DNA from: Neobacillus sp. YX16
GTDB lineage: Bacteria > Bacillota > Bacilli > Bacillales > Cytobacillaceae
NCBI RefSeq assembly: GCF_030123505.1
Contig: NZ_CP126115.1
Location: forward strand, 12,501 to 30,000
Direction of reading: 5' to 3'
Length of the DNA stretch: 17,500 nucleotides
Both the position numbers and the translations under genes were made by a program. The notes beneath the pieces are model-generated. The model was not told the origin of the DNA. It did not search any database and saw only the letters and a program-made list of their open reading frames with translations. The number at the start of each line of letters is the position of its first letter. Position 1 is the first letter of the stretch. Positions 10,231 through 17,500 of this stretch are shown piece after piece.

Positions 10231-10909
10231 TTGTCATATTTAAAAGTTCCTTTAATCGCTCATCCACTTCACGACATACTCTTATCGCATCTTCTGGTCT
10301 TTTAACAACATCCGTATTGTCCATGTCAATAATCAAGACATCACTAGCATTATAATTATTAATAACCCACTCATCATAACCCTTCCAAACCTCAAAGTAA
10401 TATTCTTTCAGTTCAGGGTTAATTTCAAAGCTTCTGCCTCGGGCCATAATACGATCAATTACCGTCTCAAAAGAGCCTTTTAAATAAACCATTAAATCAG
10501 GAGCCTTTTTAGGAAGTTCATTTAACTCTTCCATCATGTTTTCAACTAAATCTTCATATATTTTAAATTCGAGTTCAGATATTCTGCCTAGATTTTTATT
10601 TACATATGCAAAATACCAATCTTCATAAATAGAACGATCTTGAATCGTGTAAATAGGTTCTCTCCAACTCACACAATCTTTAACCGTTTTAAATCGTTTA
10701 TTTAAGAAAAACAATTGTAAAAGGAAAGGAATTCTTCTTGCGTCTAATTCTTCAGGTGTTAATTCGTAATAGAGAGGAAGGATTGGATTATCATCAACAG
10801 CCTCATAAAAAACCTTACTCTCAATGCCGCTTTTTTGAAAATGTGCATTTAATGTATCAGCTACACTAGTTTTACCAAGACCTATCATACCACCAATAAC
10901 GATACTCAC
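10214..10909 (-). CDS. dck: Deoxynucleoside kinase, probable deoxyadenosine/deoxycytidine kinase
   Basis: The 231-residue protein belongs to the deoxynucleoside kinase family, which phosphorylates salvaged deoxynucleosides to 5'-monophosphates. Seen: P-loop GGMIGLGKTS (6-15), the putative catalytic base Glu36 in FYEAVDDN, the DRS motif at 91-93, and lid arginines RGR at 157-159. The gene position, downstream of dgk, is that of B. subtilis dck (yaaF), hence the symbol. The sequence differs from the B. subtilis Dck I remember: the FYEAVDDNPILPLYY and FLLQLFFLNKRF stretches look closer to kinases of lactobacilli and related groups, so substrate preference is inferred from position only. It starts with GTG (10907-10909) after GGGGGAT at 10914-10920. 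The 16-bp gap to dgk indicates one operon. The C-terminal MTKAHIG is encoded by the terminator arm. Confidence 0.85.
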   Translation of the reverse strand: MSIVIGGMIGLGKTSVADTLNAHFQKSGIESKVFYEAVDDNPILPLYYELTPEELDARRIPFLLQLFFLNKRFKTVKDCVSWREPIYTIQDRSIYEDWYFAYVNKNLGRISELEFKIYEDLVENMMEELNELPKKAPDLMVYLKGSFETVIDRIMARGRSFEINPELKEYYFEVWKGYDEWVINNYNASDVLIIDMDNTDVVKRPEDAIRVCREVDERLKELLNMTKAHIG

Positions 10910-10925
10910 TTACATCCCCCAATTC

Positions 10926-11573
10926 TCATACTGTGTTTGTCGTGCTGCTTTTTTTTAATGAGCCTATAAGCTTTTCAATAATAAAATTTAAATCATCTTC
11001 ATTTTTAACAAAATCTAATTCATCACCATTAAAGCGCAGAACCGGAATTTCTGGATGTGTTTGCTCAAACCTCGTTATCGTTTGTTCGTAATCAATGGAT
11101 AGCTGCTCTAAATATAAGGGACTGATATTTTTCTCTACTTCGCGTCCTCTTATTTTAATTCGCTTTAGAAGAGTATCTAGACTCGCATTGAGATAGATAA
11201 TTACATTTGGCTTTGGCATGTCTTCTGTTAGGAGCTGATATATTTTATAGTATTTTTGATATTCATCGGGGTTTAAAGTCCTCTGGGCAAAAATTAAGTT
11301 CTTTAAAATATTGTAATCTGCTACAACAGCCTGACTTTTACTTAAGAAGTGGGTATTTATATCCCCTAATTGCTTATAGCGATTGCATAGGAAAAACATT
11401 TCCGTTTGGAAACTCCATTCCTCAATATTGTCATAAAACTTCCCCAAAAATGGATTTTCATCAACGATTTCTTTTAATAATGCAAAATGAAAATGATCTG
11501 AAATGGCTTTTGCGAGAGATGTCTTTCCTACACCAATCGGCCCTTCAACGGTTATAAAGGGAGTATACCCCAT
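10926..11573 (-). CDS. dgk: Deoxyguanosine kinase
   Basis: The 215-residue protein closely resembles B. subtilis Dgk (YaaG, 207 residues), which phosphorylates deoxyguanosine. It has the P-loop GPIGVGKTS (11-19), the KEIVDENPFL segment with probable catalytic Glu35, KFYDNIEEWSFQTEMFFL (45-62), the VADYNI motif (84-89) in place of the DRS of its partner, and lid arginines RGR (142-144). The ATG at 11571-11573 has GGAGGA at 11580-11585 at good spacing. It is first in a two-gene minus-strand operon with dck, giving salvage capacity for purine and pyrimidine deoxynucleosides. I did not find a clear promoter in 11586-11700. The product is cytoplasmic. Confidence 0.94.
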   Translation of the reverse strand: MGYTPFITVEGPIGVGKTSLAKAISDHFHFALLKEIVDENPFLGKFYDNIEEWSFQTEMFFLCNRYKQLGDINTHFLSKSQAVVADYNILKNLIFAQRTLNPDEYQKYYKIYQLLTEDMPKPNVIIYLNASLDTLLKRIKIRGREVEKNISPLYLEQLSIDYEQTITRFEQTHPEIPVLRFNGDELDFVKNEDDLNFIIEKLIGSLKKSSTTNTV

Positions 11574-11737
11574 TGCATGTCCTCCTTCTCCAACTGCCTG
11601 TAATTTCTATGTTTAACCAGCAATATGCCGGAAGTACTAATTCGAATTTCACTAAAGGCACAAATAATATATTATCATAATCTCACGCAGGAAGGGATAT
11701 GGAAATTATAGAAGAAAGTATTTTAATGTCGAATATA

Positions 11738-11765
11738 TGAAAAAACTGCCGAATGACGGCAGTTT
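11738..11765 (-). terminator. Intrinsic terminator of sleL
   Basis: On the minus strand AACTGCCG (11757-11764) pairs with CGGCAGTT (11744-11751) around 5 nt, followed by a T run. It lies 17-40 bp after the sleL stop codon. Confidence 0.88.
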
Positions 11766-11781
11766 ATGTTAAGAAATAATA

Positions 11782-13068
11782 TTAACCTCTTTTGACCACA
11801 TTGAAATTTTCAACAATTAACAGCCAATTTTGCGGAAACGCTAAGCCAAGCTTCCAATAACTCATACCTCGAATCTTTAACTCTTTAATCAAATTAAACT
11901 TTGCCTGAATGGAGCGGGCATCCTCAAACCAAACCTCATGCCGCTTGCCGTCTTCAGCAGTATATCGGAAAAAAGGAGCCTGTGCCTTTGTATCATACTG
12001 AATCGGAACTCTGTATCTAGCTGCAAGTTCAATTGCTTGTTGTGGACTAACTGCTTTTGCTACAGAGCCTTGAACAAATGGAAGTGTCCAGTCGTATCCA
12101 TATAAGTTCTGTCCCATCATAATTTTATTCGGGGGCATTTCCGTTATCGCATATTCTAACACTCTTCGAACCTGATCAATGGGGGAAACGGCCATGGCAG
12201 GACCGCCACTGTAGCCCCACTCGTAGGTCATAATAACAACAAAATCAGCAATCTGACCGTGTGCCCGATAGTCATGGCCTTCATACCACTTTCCCTTTTG
12301 GGTGGCACTAGTTTTAGGGGCAAGAGCAGTTGACATTAACCAGCCCTCCCTTTGGAACCGTGCCTTTGCTTTTCGTAAAAATGCGTTATAGGCTTCCCGG
12401 TCTGCGGGCCGTAAAAATTCAAAATCAAAATGAATATCTCGAAACCCGTATTTCTTTGCAGTAGCCACAATATTATTTAAGAATCTATCTTGGATTGGGA
12501 TATCATTAAGTAAAATACGGCCTAATTCATCGTTAAATTGGTCATTTTCTTGGTTATTGATGACCATCATTAAAACATTTCGATTGGCTCTCGCAATGGC
12601 TGGAAAATTATTTAATAAGGGTTCCTTTAAAGATCCATCACGAAGAGCTTGAAAGCTAAATGGTGCCAGGTAGGTTAAGTAGGGCGCTGCTTCCCGTGCA
12701 CTGCTTTCTAAGATGGGGGCTACAGATGTACCACGGGGTTCTACATATGCATTAAACTCTGCTCTTCTTTTAGATGCCTGAGGAATATAAAGACGAAATC
12801 CAACATAGAGCTGCTGGTTTAATGAAATATGATTAACTGAAGCAATTTGTTGATAAGGCACGCCTGTTTTTTGTCCGATAGACCATAGACTGTCACCTGG
12901 CTGTACATAATAAAAACTGCCAACGATCGGAATCACCATTGCTTGACCGACGACAAGATTATTTGGATTAGGGATGTCATTTGCTTCAACAATATCATTA
13001 ACCGTTGTGTTATATGTCCTGGCAATGGTTGTTAAGGATTCATTACTTTTCACAACATGAATTTGCAT
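11782..13068 (-). CDS. sleL: Spore cortex N-acetylglucosaminidase, LysM-GH18
   Basis: This is the YaaH/SleL protein, a spore-associated N-acetylglucosaminidase that acts on cortex peptidoglycan fragments during germination. The 428 residues (B. subtilis YaaH 427) begin with two LysM modules, about 2-47 and 52-96, which bind peptidoglycan, followed by a GH18 barrel from about 105 to the end. The GH18 catalytic signature appears as DIHFDFEF at 211-218, with Glu217 the proton donor; the usual DGxDxDxE is altered at the second residue but keeps the DxE core. No signal peptide is present, consistent with deposition from the mother cell. The ATG at 13066-13068 follows GGAGGGG on the minus strand (13076-13082). 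A sigma-E-like promoter lies upstream. In B. subtilis yaaI lies between this gene and tadA; here it is absent. Confidence 0.94.
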   Translation of the reverse strand: MQIHVVKSNESLTTIARTYNTTVNDIVEANDIPNPNNLVVGQAMVIPIVGSFYYVQPGDSLWSIGQKTGVPYQQIASVNHISLNQQLYVGFRLYIPQASKRRAEFNAYVEPRGTSVAPILESSAREAAPYLTYLAPFSFQALRDGSLKEPLLNNFPAIARANRNVLMMVINNQENDQFNDELGRILLNDIPIQDRFLNNIVATAKKYGFRDIHFDFEFLRPADREAYNAFLRKAKARFQREGWLMSTALAPKTSATQKGKWYEGHDYRAHGQIADFVVIMTYEWGYSGGPAMAVSPIDQVRRVLEYAITEMPPNKIMMGQNLYGYDWTLPFVQGSVAKAVSPQQAIELAARYRVPIQYDTKAQAPFFRYTAEDGKRHEVWFEDARSIQAKFNLIKELKIRGMSYWKLGLAFPQNWLLIVENFNVVKRG

Positions 13069-13101
13069 ATTCTTCCCCTCCTAAGCAAGAACGCTACATC
13101 T

Positions 13102-13131
13102 ATTCTATGATTGAAAGGTTTGATTCATGAT
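13102..13131 (-). promoter_or_regulatory. Candidate sigma-E promoter of sleL
   Basis: On the minus strand ATCATGAA (13124-13131), 14 bp, CATAGAAT (13102-13109) resembles the sigma-E -35 (TCATATT-like) and -10 (CATACAAT-like) elements. YaaH of B. subtilis is mother-cell expressed, which supports the call. Confidence 0.5.
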
Positions 13132-13136
13132 ATAAT
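13111..13136 (+). promoter_or_regulatory. Candidate extended -10 promoter of tadA
   Basis: TGATATAAT at 13128-13136 is a perfect extended -10. TTGAAA at 13111-13116 is only 14 bp upstream, too short for a normal spacer, so the extended -10 probably carries the promoter. It overlaps the sleL promoter on the other strand. Confidence 0.6.
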
Positions 13137-13176
13137 GGAAAAAATATCAATATTACGGTGGAAATGCTGAAGATAA

Positions 13177-13738
<562 letters not shown>

Positions 13739-13776
13739 AAAAAGGCGTCATATAAGGCGCCTAAAATTATTATCAA

Positions 13777-14050
13777 CTTTGCCGTGCTAGGCGGGGAGGT
13801 AGCGGTGCCCTGTACTCGCAATCCGCTCTAGCGAGGCTGAATCCCTTCCCGAGGCTGGTATCCTGTAGGGTCCGCCTTAAGTAAGTGGTGTTGACGCCCG
13901 GGTCCTGCGCAATGGGAATCCATGAACCATGTCAGGTCCGGAAGGAAGCAGCATTAAGTGGAAGCTCCCATGTGCCGCAGGGTGGCCTGGGCCGAGCTAA
14001 CTGCTTAAGCAGCGCCTATGGGTGCGAAGTCGACGGAAGGTGCACGGCAG
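13777..14050 (+). ncRNA. scr: Signal recognition particle RNA (scRNA, large Bacillus type with Alu domain)
   Basis: The RNA scaffolds Ffh and helps target nascent membrane and secreted proteins. It is recognised by near-identity over long stretches to the 271-nt B. subtilis scRNA as I remember it: GCGGGGAGGTAGCGGTGCCC near the 5' end (Alu domain), the helix 8 tetraloop region GTCAGGTCCGGAAGGAAGCA (13929-13948), and GCCGAGCTAACTGCTTAAG. The ends GCCGTGC and GCACGGC pair and set the boundaries to within a few bases. A promoter and a terminator flank it. Its position between tadA and dnaX is conserved in Bacillus. Confidence 0.97.
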
Positions 14051-14066
14051 TTTATAATGTAAAAGC

Positions 14067-14097
14067 AACTCATCTCATTGAAGAGATGAGTTTTTTT
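14067..14097 (+). terminator. Intrinsic terminator of scr
   Basis: AACTCATCTC (14067-14076) pairs perfectly with GAGATGAGTT (14083-14092) around a 6-nt loop, followed by seven T in all. Confidence 0.94.
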
Positions 14098-14114
14098 GTA
14101 TTCTCCTAGAAAAA

Positions 14115-14144
14115 TTGAAAAAATGAAAAGGGTTAAGTTATAAT
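14115..14144 (+). promoter_or_regulatory. Sigma-A promoter of dnaX-ebfC-recR
   Basis: TTGAAA (14115-14120), 18 bp, TATAAT (14139-14144). The predicted start near 14151 lies upstream of the dnaX ribosome binding site. An ATG at 14143 overlaps this -10 and so cannot be the dnaX start from this promoter. Confidence 0.7.
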
Positions 14145-14172
14145 GGATAGGATAGAAACTTTGGAGGGGGCG

Positions 14173-15867
14173 ATGTTTTTGGCTTATCAGGCTTTATATC
14201 GTGTTTGGCGTCCTCAGCAATTTATTGATGTAGTAGGACAAGAACATGTGACGAAAACATTGCAAAACGCCCTACTTCAACAAAAAATTTCCCATGCCTA
14301 TTTATTTAATGGGCCGCGAGGAACTGGTAAAACAAGTGCAGCAAAAATATTGGCTAAAGCAGTAAATTGTGAACGAGCACCCGTTTCTGAACCCTGTAAT
14401 GAATGTGCTGCCTGCAAGGGGATTACGAATGGAACGATATCTGATGTGCTAGAATTTGACGCAGCTTCCAACTCCAGAGTGGAAGAAATGCGGGATGTTC
14501 TAGATAAGGTAAAGTTCGCACCAACTTCTGTTCGCTACAAGGTCTATATAATTGATGAAGTACATATGCTATCGATTAGTGCCTTTAATGCCTTGTTAAA
14601 AACATTAGAAGAGCCGCCTCAGCATGTTATCTTCATTTTAGCTACGACTGAGCCTCACAAAATACCTCTGACCATTATTTCTAGATGTCAACGATTTGAT
14701 TTTAGGCGGATTACAGCACAATCTATTGTAAATCGAATGAAGCTAATCGTCGAAGAAACTGGGGTTAATTGCGAAGAGGATGCTCTAAAAATGATTGCGA
14801 GGGCGGCTGAAGGCGGTATGCGTGACGCATTAAGTCTTTTGGACCAAGCTATTTCCTTTAGCCAAGAAAGTGTAACTGTTGAAGATGCTTTAACGGTAAC
14901 GGGATCTGTTTCACAGGGTTTCTTAAACAAGCTTGCAAGGTCAGTTCTGGAAAAGGATGTAGCCAGCGGTTTAGAAGCCTTAGAGGAATTGTTATTTCAT
15001 GGGAAGGATCCTTCAAGATTTATCGAGGATTTTATTTTATACTACCGAGATATGCTGCTGTATAAAACCGCACCAAATCTTGAAGAGTCATTAGATAGAG
15101 TCTTGTTAGATGAGGAGTTTCGACAAATTGCTGAGTCTGTTCCTTATGATCAGATTTACCAGCTCATTGAATTGTTAAATAAAACCCAACAGGATATGCG
15201 CTGGACCAACCATCCGAGAATCTTTTTAGAAGTTGCGATTGTTAAGCTGTGTCAAACAGAGGTAAAGCAGGTTGAGCAAATGCCTTCTGGACAAATGGCA
15301 CAACTGTTTACCAAAATAGAACAGCTTGAGCATGAACTACAACAGTTAAAATCGAATGGACCAGCGGTTGTCCAGGATGCAGCAACACAGACTGCACAAA
15401 AGCCTGCACAAAGAAGTTCAAGAAAAGGATTTCAGCCTGCTGTTGGTAGAATAAATGAAGTATTAAAGAATGCAACCAAGAATGATTTAAATCAAATTAA
15501 AAGCAAATGGGGTGACATGAGAGGACGGTTAATGAAATCTCATGCAGCTTTATTGAATGAAGCAGAGCCTGCTGCGGCTTCAGCCGATGCTTTTATTTTA
15601 AAATTTAAACATGAAATTCATTGTCAAATGGCCATGGATAATAACCGTTTTATCGAAACGATTACGCTTGCTCTTCAAGAGCTAACAGGAAATAAGTATC
15701 TAGTGCTTGGTGTACCAGAAGAGCAATGGGTTTCGATTAGAGAAAATTTCTTAAGTACTCAGCATCACGTGGAAGGTGAAACTCTTGAGTCTAAACCAGA
15801 AGAAGAGCCGCATATTGCGGAAGCCAAAAACTTGTTCGGTGCTGAATTTGTTGAAATAATTGACTAA
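14173..15867 (+). CDS. dnaX: DNA polymerase III clamp-loader subunit tau (and gamma, if any)
   Basis: DnaX is the ATPase of the clamp loader and, through its C-terminal part, links polymerase and helicase. From ATG 14173 it has 564 residues (B. subtilis 563). Seen: Walker A GPRGTGKT (47-54), a four-cysteine zinc site (66, 75, 78, 81), Walker B DEVH (128-131), sensor 1 LATTEPHKIP (156-165), the SRC motif (170-172), and sensor 2 GGMRDALSLLDQ (214-225). The C-terminal third is the less conserved tau region. GGAGGGGG at 14163-14170 is close to ATG 14173 (5 nt from GGAGG); TTG at 14179 (11 nt) would give the N-terminus AYQALYRV exactly aligned to B. subtilis and is a real alternative. I saw no A-rich slippery site with the E. 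coli-type stem-loop. EbfC follows after 22 bp. Confidence 0.96.
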   Translation: MFLAYQALYRVWRPQQFIDVVGQEHVTKTLQNALLQQKISHAYLFNGPRGTGKTSAAKILAKAVNCERAPVSEPCNECAACKGITNGTISDVLEFDAASNSRVEEMRDVLDKVKFAPTSVRYKVYIIDEVHMLSISAFNALLKTLEEPPQHVIFILATTEPHKIPLTIISRCQRFDFRRITAQSIVNRMKLIVEETGVNCEEDALKMIARAAEGGMRDALSLLDQAISFSQESVTVEDALTVTGSVSQGFLNKLARSVLEKDVASGLEALEELLFHGKDPSRFIEDFILYYRDMLLYKTAPNLEESLDRVLLDEEFRQIAESVPYDQIYQLIELLNKTQQDMRWTNHPRIFLEVAIVKLCQTEVKQVEQMPSGQMAQLFTKIEQLEHELQQLKSNGPAVVQDAATQTAQKPAQRSSRKGFQPAVGRINEVLKNATKNDLNQIKSKWGDMRGRLMKSHAALLNEAEPAAASADAFILKFKHEIHCQMAMDNNRFIETITLALQELTGNKYLVLGVPEEQWVSIRENFLSTQHHVEGETLESKPEEEPHIAEAKNLFGAEFVEIID

Positions 15868-15889
15868 TTAATTGGAGGTTGAAGGAAAT

Positions 15890-16207
15890 ATGCGTGGTGG
15901 AATGGGTAATATGCAAAATATGATGAAGCAAATGCAAAAAATGCAAAAGAAAATGGCTGAGGCACAAGAAGAATTAGGACAACAGAAGATTGAAGGAACA
16001 GCTGGGGGCGGCATGGTAACTGTCATTGTAACAGGACATAAAGAAGTGGTAGACGTACAAATTAAACCTGAAGCTGTAGATCCTGACGACATCGAAATGC
16101 TTCAAGATCTTGTTTTAGCAGCAACAAACGATGCTTTAAAGAAGGTTGAAGAGCTCACAAACAATACGATGGGTCAATTTACAAAAGGAATGAATCTTCC
16201 ATTTTAA
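15890..16207 (+). CDS. ebfC: Nucleoid-associated protein, YbaB/EbfC family
   Basis: A 105-residue member of the YbaB/EbfC family (YaaK in B. subtilis, 107 residues), small DNA-binding dimers with tweezer-like form. The N-terminus is a methionine- and glutamine-rich helix ([19 protein letters not shown]), then a central beta part with [11 protein letters not shown], and a C-terminal helix ending in [14 protein letters not shown] 15890 is chosen; an in-frame TTG at 15872 overlaps the GGAGG site (15874-15878), while GAAGGAA (15881-15887) also lies before the ATG. It sits between dnaX and recR, a link kept in many bacteria that suggests a role with DNA replication or repair. Confidence 0.94.
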   Translation: MRGGMGNMQNMMKQMQKMQKKMAEAQEELGQQKIEGTAGGGMVTVIVTGHKEVVDVQIKPEAVDPDDIEMLQDLVLAATNDALKKVEELTNNTMGQFTKGMNLPF

Positions 16208-16219
16208 TTAATGATGATC

Positions 16220-16254
16220 AAGCATATGCGCCTTTTAAAGGCGCATATGCTTTT
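16220..16254 (+). terminator. Long perfect hairpin between ebfC and recR, possible attenuator
   Basis: AAGCATATGCGCCTT (16220-16234) pairs with AAGGCGCATATGCTT (16238-16252), a perfect 15-bp stem around 3 nt (in practice a slightly larger loop). Only TTTTC follows, so termination is likely partial. It lies 12 bp after the ebfC stop and just before the recR ribosome binding site at 16257-16265. Confidence 0.75.
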
Positions 16255-16275
16255 CTAGGAGAGGAATAATAACGA

Positions 16276-16872
16276 ATGCATTATCCAGAACCGATTTCTA
16301 AGTTGATTGACAGTTTCATGAAACTGCCTGGTATCGGACCCAAAACTGCTGGTCGTTTGGCCTTTTATGTTTTAAGTATGAAGGAAGATACTGTGCTGGA
16401 TTTTGCTAAAGCACTTGTAAATGCCAAACGAAATTTAACCTATTGTTCTGTCTGTGGTCATATTACAGATCAGGATCCATGCTATATATGTGAAGACCAA
16501 CGCCGAGATAAGAGTACAATTTGTGTTGTTCAAGATCCAAAGGATGTTATTGCGATGGAAAAAATGAAGGAATTCAGTGGTAAGTACCATGTTCTGCATG
16601 GTGCAATTTCACCTATGGATGGAATAGGTCCGGAGGATATTAATATTCCTGACCTCCTAAAGCGTCTTCATGATGAAACCGTACAGGAAGTGATATTAGC
16701 GACGAATCCAAATATTGAGGGAGAGGCAACGGCGATGTATATTTCTCGTTTGCTTAAACCATCAGGCATAAAAATCACAAGGATTGCTCACGGACTTCCT
16801 GTTGGAGGAGACCTAGAATACGCAGACGAAGTTACTCTATCTAAAGCTCTCGAGGGAAGAAGAGAAATTTAA
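16276..16872 (+). CDS. recR: Recombination mediator protein RecR
   Basis: RecR acts with RecO and RecF to load RecA at single-stranded gaps. The 198 residues equal the usual length. An N-terminal helix-hairpin-helix segment includes [14 protein letters not shown] (17-30). The zinc finger has Cys57, Cys60, Cys69 and Cys72. A Toprim domain spans about 80-175 ([14 protein letters not shown] at its start), followed by a C-terminal [17 protein letters not shown] motif. ATG follows AGGAGAGGAA (16257-16266), about 10 nt away. It is probably the third gene of the dnaX operon, reached only by read-through of the hairpin at 16220-16254. Confidence 0.98.
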   Translation: MHYPEPISKLIDSFMKLPGIGPKTAGRLAFYVLSMKEDTVLDFAKALVNAKRNLTYCSVCGHITDQDPCYICEDQRRDKSTICVVQDPKDVIAMEKMKEFSGKYHVLHGAISPMDGIGPEDINIPDLLKRLHDETVQEVILATNPNIEGEATAMYISRLLKPSGIKITRIAHGLPVGGDLEYADEVTLSKALEGRREI

Positions 16873-16879
16873 ACCGAAA

Positions 16880-16935
16880 AGCAAAAGTGCCTTGGGAAAA
16901 AAGCAGTTCATTTTTTCCTAGGCGCTGCAGCTAGA
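16880..16935. repeat. Short hairpin-forming interspersed repeat, copy B (inverted to copy A)
   Basis: Read on the minus strand it begins CTAGCTGCAGCGCCTAGG, like copy A at 8272-8333, and ends CCCAAGGCACTTTTGCTT. GGAAAAAA (16896-16902 region) and TTTTTTCC (16911-16918) form the inner stem, GCCT and AGGC the outer. It starts 8 bp after the recR stop and ends 8 bp before the yaaL ribosome binding site; it could end recR transcription but no T run follows on the plus strand beyond the stem. Confidence 0.78.
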
Positions 16936-16955
16936 TAAGTATCGGGGGAATAACG

Positions 16956-17174
16956 ATGTTTTTTAAGCGTAAAGGATGGCTGCGGAAAGAGTTTGATGGA
17001 AAACTTTTAACTCAGTTACAGGAGTATAAAGAACATTGGCAGGAGCAAAAACAATTGTTAGATAAAAGTTTTGATCCTTCGGAGGAAGCGATTTGTCAGA
17101 CAAAAATTGCCCAAGCAAAGTACTTCTTTCTATTAAAAGAAGCAAAAGACAGAAATGTAAGTATTAAAAGGTGA
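16956..17174 (+). CDS. yaaL: YaaL family protein of unknown function
   Basis: A 72-residue, lysine- and glutamine-rich protein of the YaaL family (DUF2508), found between recR and bofA in Bacillus. It is mostly helical by composition, with a basic N-terminus (FFKRKGWLRK) and a middle helix around EYKEHWQEQKQLLDKSF (26-42). No signal peptide, membrane segment or catalytic motif is seen. ATG follows GGGGGA at 16943-16948. Function unknown; its place next to the sporulation gene bofA is conserved but not proof of a shared role. Confidence 0.88.
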   Translation: MFFKRKGWLRKEFDGKLLTQLQEYKEHWQEQKQLLDKSFDPSEEAICQTKIAQAKYFFLLKEAKDRNVSIKR

Positions 17175-17198
17175 ATATAAAGCTATTCCTATTTCAAG

Positions 17199-17237
17199 GT
17201 CTAATTTTTATAACTTGTACATATATTGTTATAAAAA
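17199..17237 (+). promoter_or_regulatory. Candidate sigma-E-like promoter and 10-bp inverted repeat upstream of bofA
   Basis: GTCTAATT (17199-17206), 13 bp, CATATATT (17220-17227) weakly resembles sigma-E elements. TTTTTATAAC (17205-17214) and GTTATAAAAA (17228-17237) are a perfect inverted repeat around it, possibly an operator. Confidence 0.35.
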
Positions 17238-17259
17238 GAGTTGAAGGGGGATAGCTTTT

Positions 17260-17500
17260 TTGGAACCAATTATAATCATTTCGATATTAGGCGGGCTCGT
17301 ACTTATTCTTTTGTTTTCTGGAGCTCCTTTTAAGCCAGCAAGATTTATTGGTCAAGCAGTTGTCAAATTATTAATTGGAGCACTGCTATTATTCTTCTTA
17401 AATACAGCGGGTAATAGTTTTGGTATTCATGTGCCTATTAATTTTGCAACATCAGCTGTATCAGGCTTTCTTGGAATTCCAGGATTAGTGGCCCTGGCTG
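17260..17500 (+). CDS. bofA: Pro-sigma-K processing inhibitor BofA, 5' part (cut by window end)
   Basis: BofA is an integral membrane protein that, with SpoIVFA, holds the SpoIVFB protease inactive in the outer forespore membrane until the sigma-K checkpoint is passed. The first 80 codons are seen, against 87 residues in B. subtilis, so little is missing. The start is TTG at 17260 after GGGGG at 17246-17250, giving MEPIIIISILGG. Two hydrophobic segments (about 2-20 and 33-50) are followed by the family hallmark GIHVPINFATSAVSGFLGIPG (about 54-74). It is on the plus strand after yaaL, as in B. subtilis. A sigma-E-like promoter candidate lies upstream, in line with mother-cell expression. Confidence 0.93.
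   Translation, partial: MEPIIIISILGGLVLILLFSGAPFKPARFIGQAVVKLLIGALLLFFLNTAGNSFGIHVPINFATSAVSGFLGIPGLVALA

Noticed and set aside
13885..14109. 74-codon open frame within the SRP RNA gene
   Set aside because: It lies within the scr RNA and its terminator; the RNA structure explains the sequence.
14173..15867. Programmed frameshift in dnaX producing gamma
   Set aside because: No A-AAA-AAG type slippery sequence with downstream stem-loop was seen, and the frame is open throughout.

Overview
The window is a low-GC Firmicutes chromosome segment whose gene order is that of the origin-proximal part of Bacillus genomes: rrn operon, yaaC, guaB, dacA, pdxS, pdxT, serS, tRNA-Ser, two deoxynucleoside kinases, yaaH/sleL, tadA, SRP RNA (scr), dnaX, ebfC (yaaK), recR, yaaL, bofA. 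Spore-specific genes (sleL, bofA), the 271-nt-class SRP RNA with an Alu domain, and strong GGAGG ribosome binding sites point to an endospore-forming Bacillaceae member. Several intergenic repeat families suggest a genus outside B. subtilis sensu stricto, but the genus cannot be fixed from the sequence alone.

Layout. Positions 1-2048 hold the 3' part of a 23S rRNA gene, a 5S rRNA gene and the operon terminator. Positions 2090-2246 hold a 52-bp tandem repeat. YaaC (minus) and guaB (plus) diverge from about 3230-3336. GuaB (GTP synthesis) and dacA (PBP5-type carboxypeptidase) each end in a strong terminator. The pdxS-pdxT pair makes pyridoxal phosphate. A complete T-box leader with a UCC serine specifier controls serS, and a small hairpin repeat sits between the T-box terminator and the serS ribosome binding site. 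A tRNA-Ser(UGA) gene with its own promoter and terminator follows, then a 278-bp repeat with terminal inverted repeats. Dgk and dck (minus) form a purine/pyrimidine deoxynucleoside salvage operon. SleL (minus) carries a sigma-E-like promoter that overlaps the tadA promoter on the opposite strand. Scr RNA, dnaX, ebfC, recR, yaaL and the truncated bofA complete the window on the plus strand.

Almost all genes are ordinary core genes. The unusual material is intergenic. (1) The 52-bp tandem repeat has units that look like tiny translated cassettes: an AGGAG site, a GTG/ATG start and a conserved Met-Pro-x-x-Arg-(Tyr/His)-Phe reading, with synonymous third-base differences. (2) The 278-bp MITE-like element has nested inverted repeats and two mutually exclusive hairpins. 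(3) Two inverted copies of a hairpin repeat each lie directly upstream of a ribosome binding site. Other points are a T at the discriminator position of tRNA-Ser, a dck product unlike the B. subtilis Dck I remember, absence of yaaI, a dck terminator that overlaps the end of the reading frame, and a long palindrome between ebfC and recR. I could run no searches, so all family assignments rest on motif recognition and memory of Bacillus homologues.
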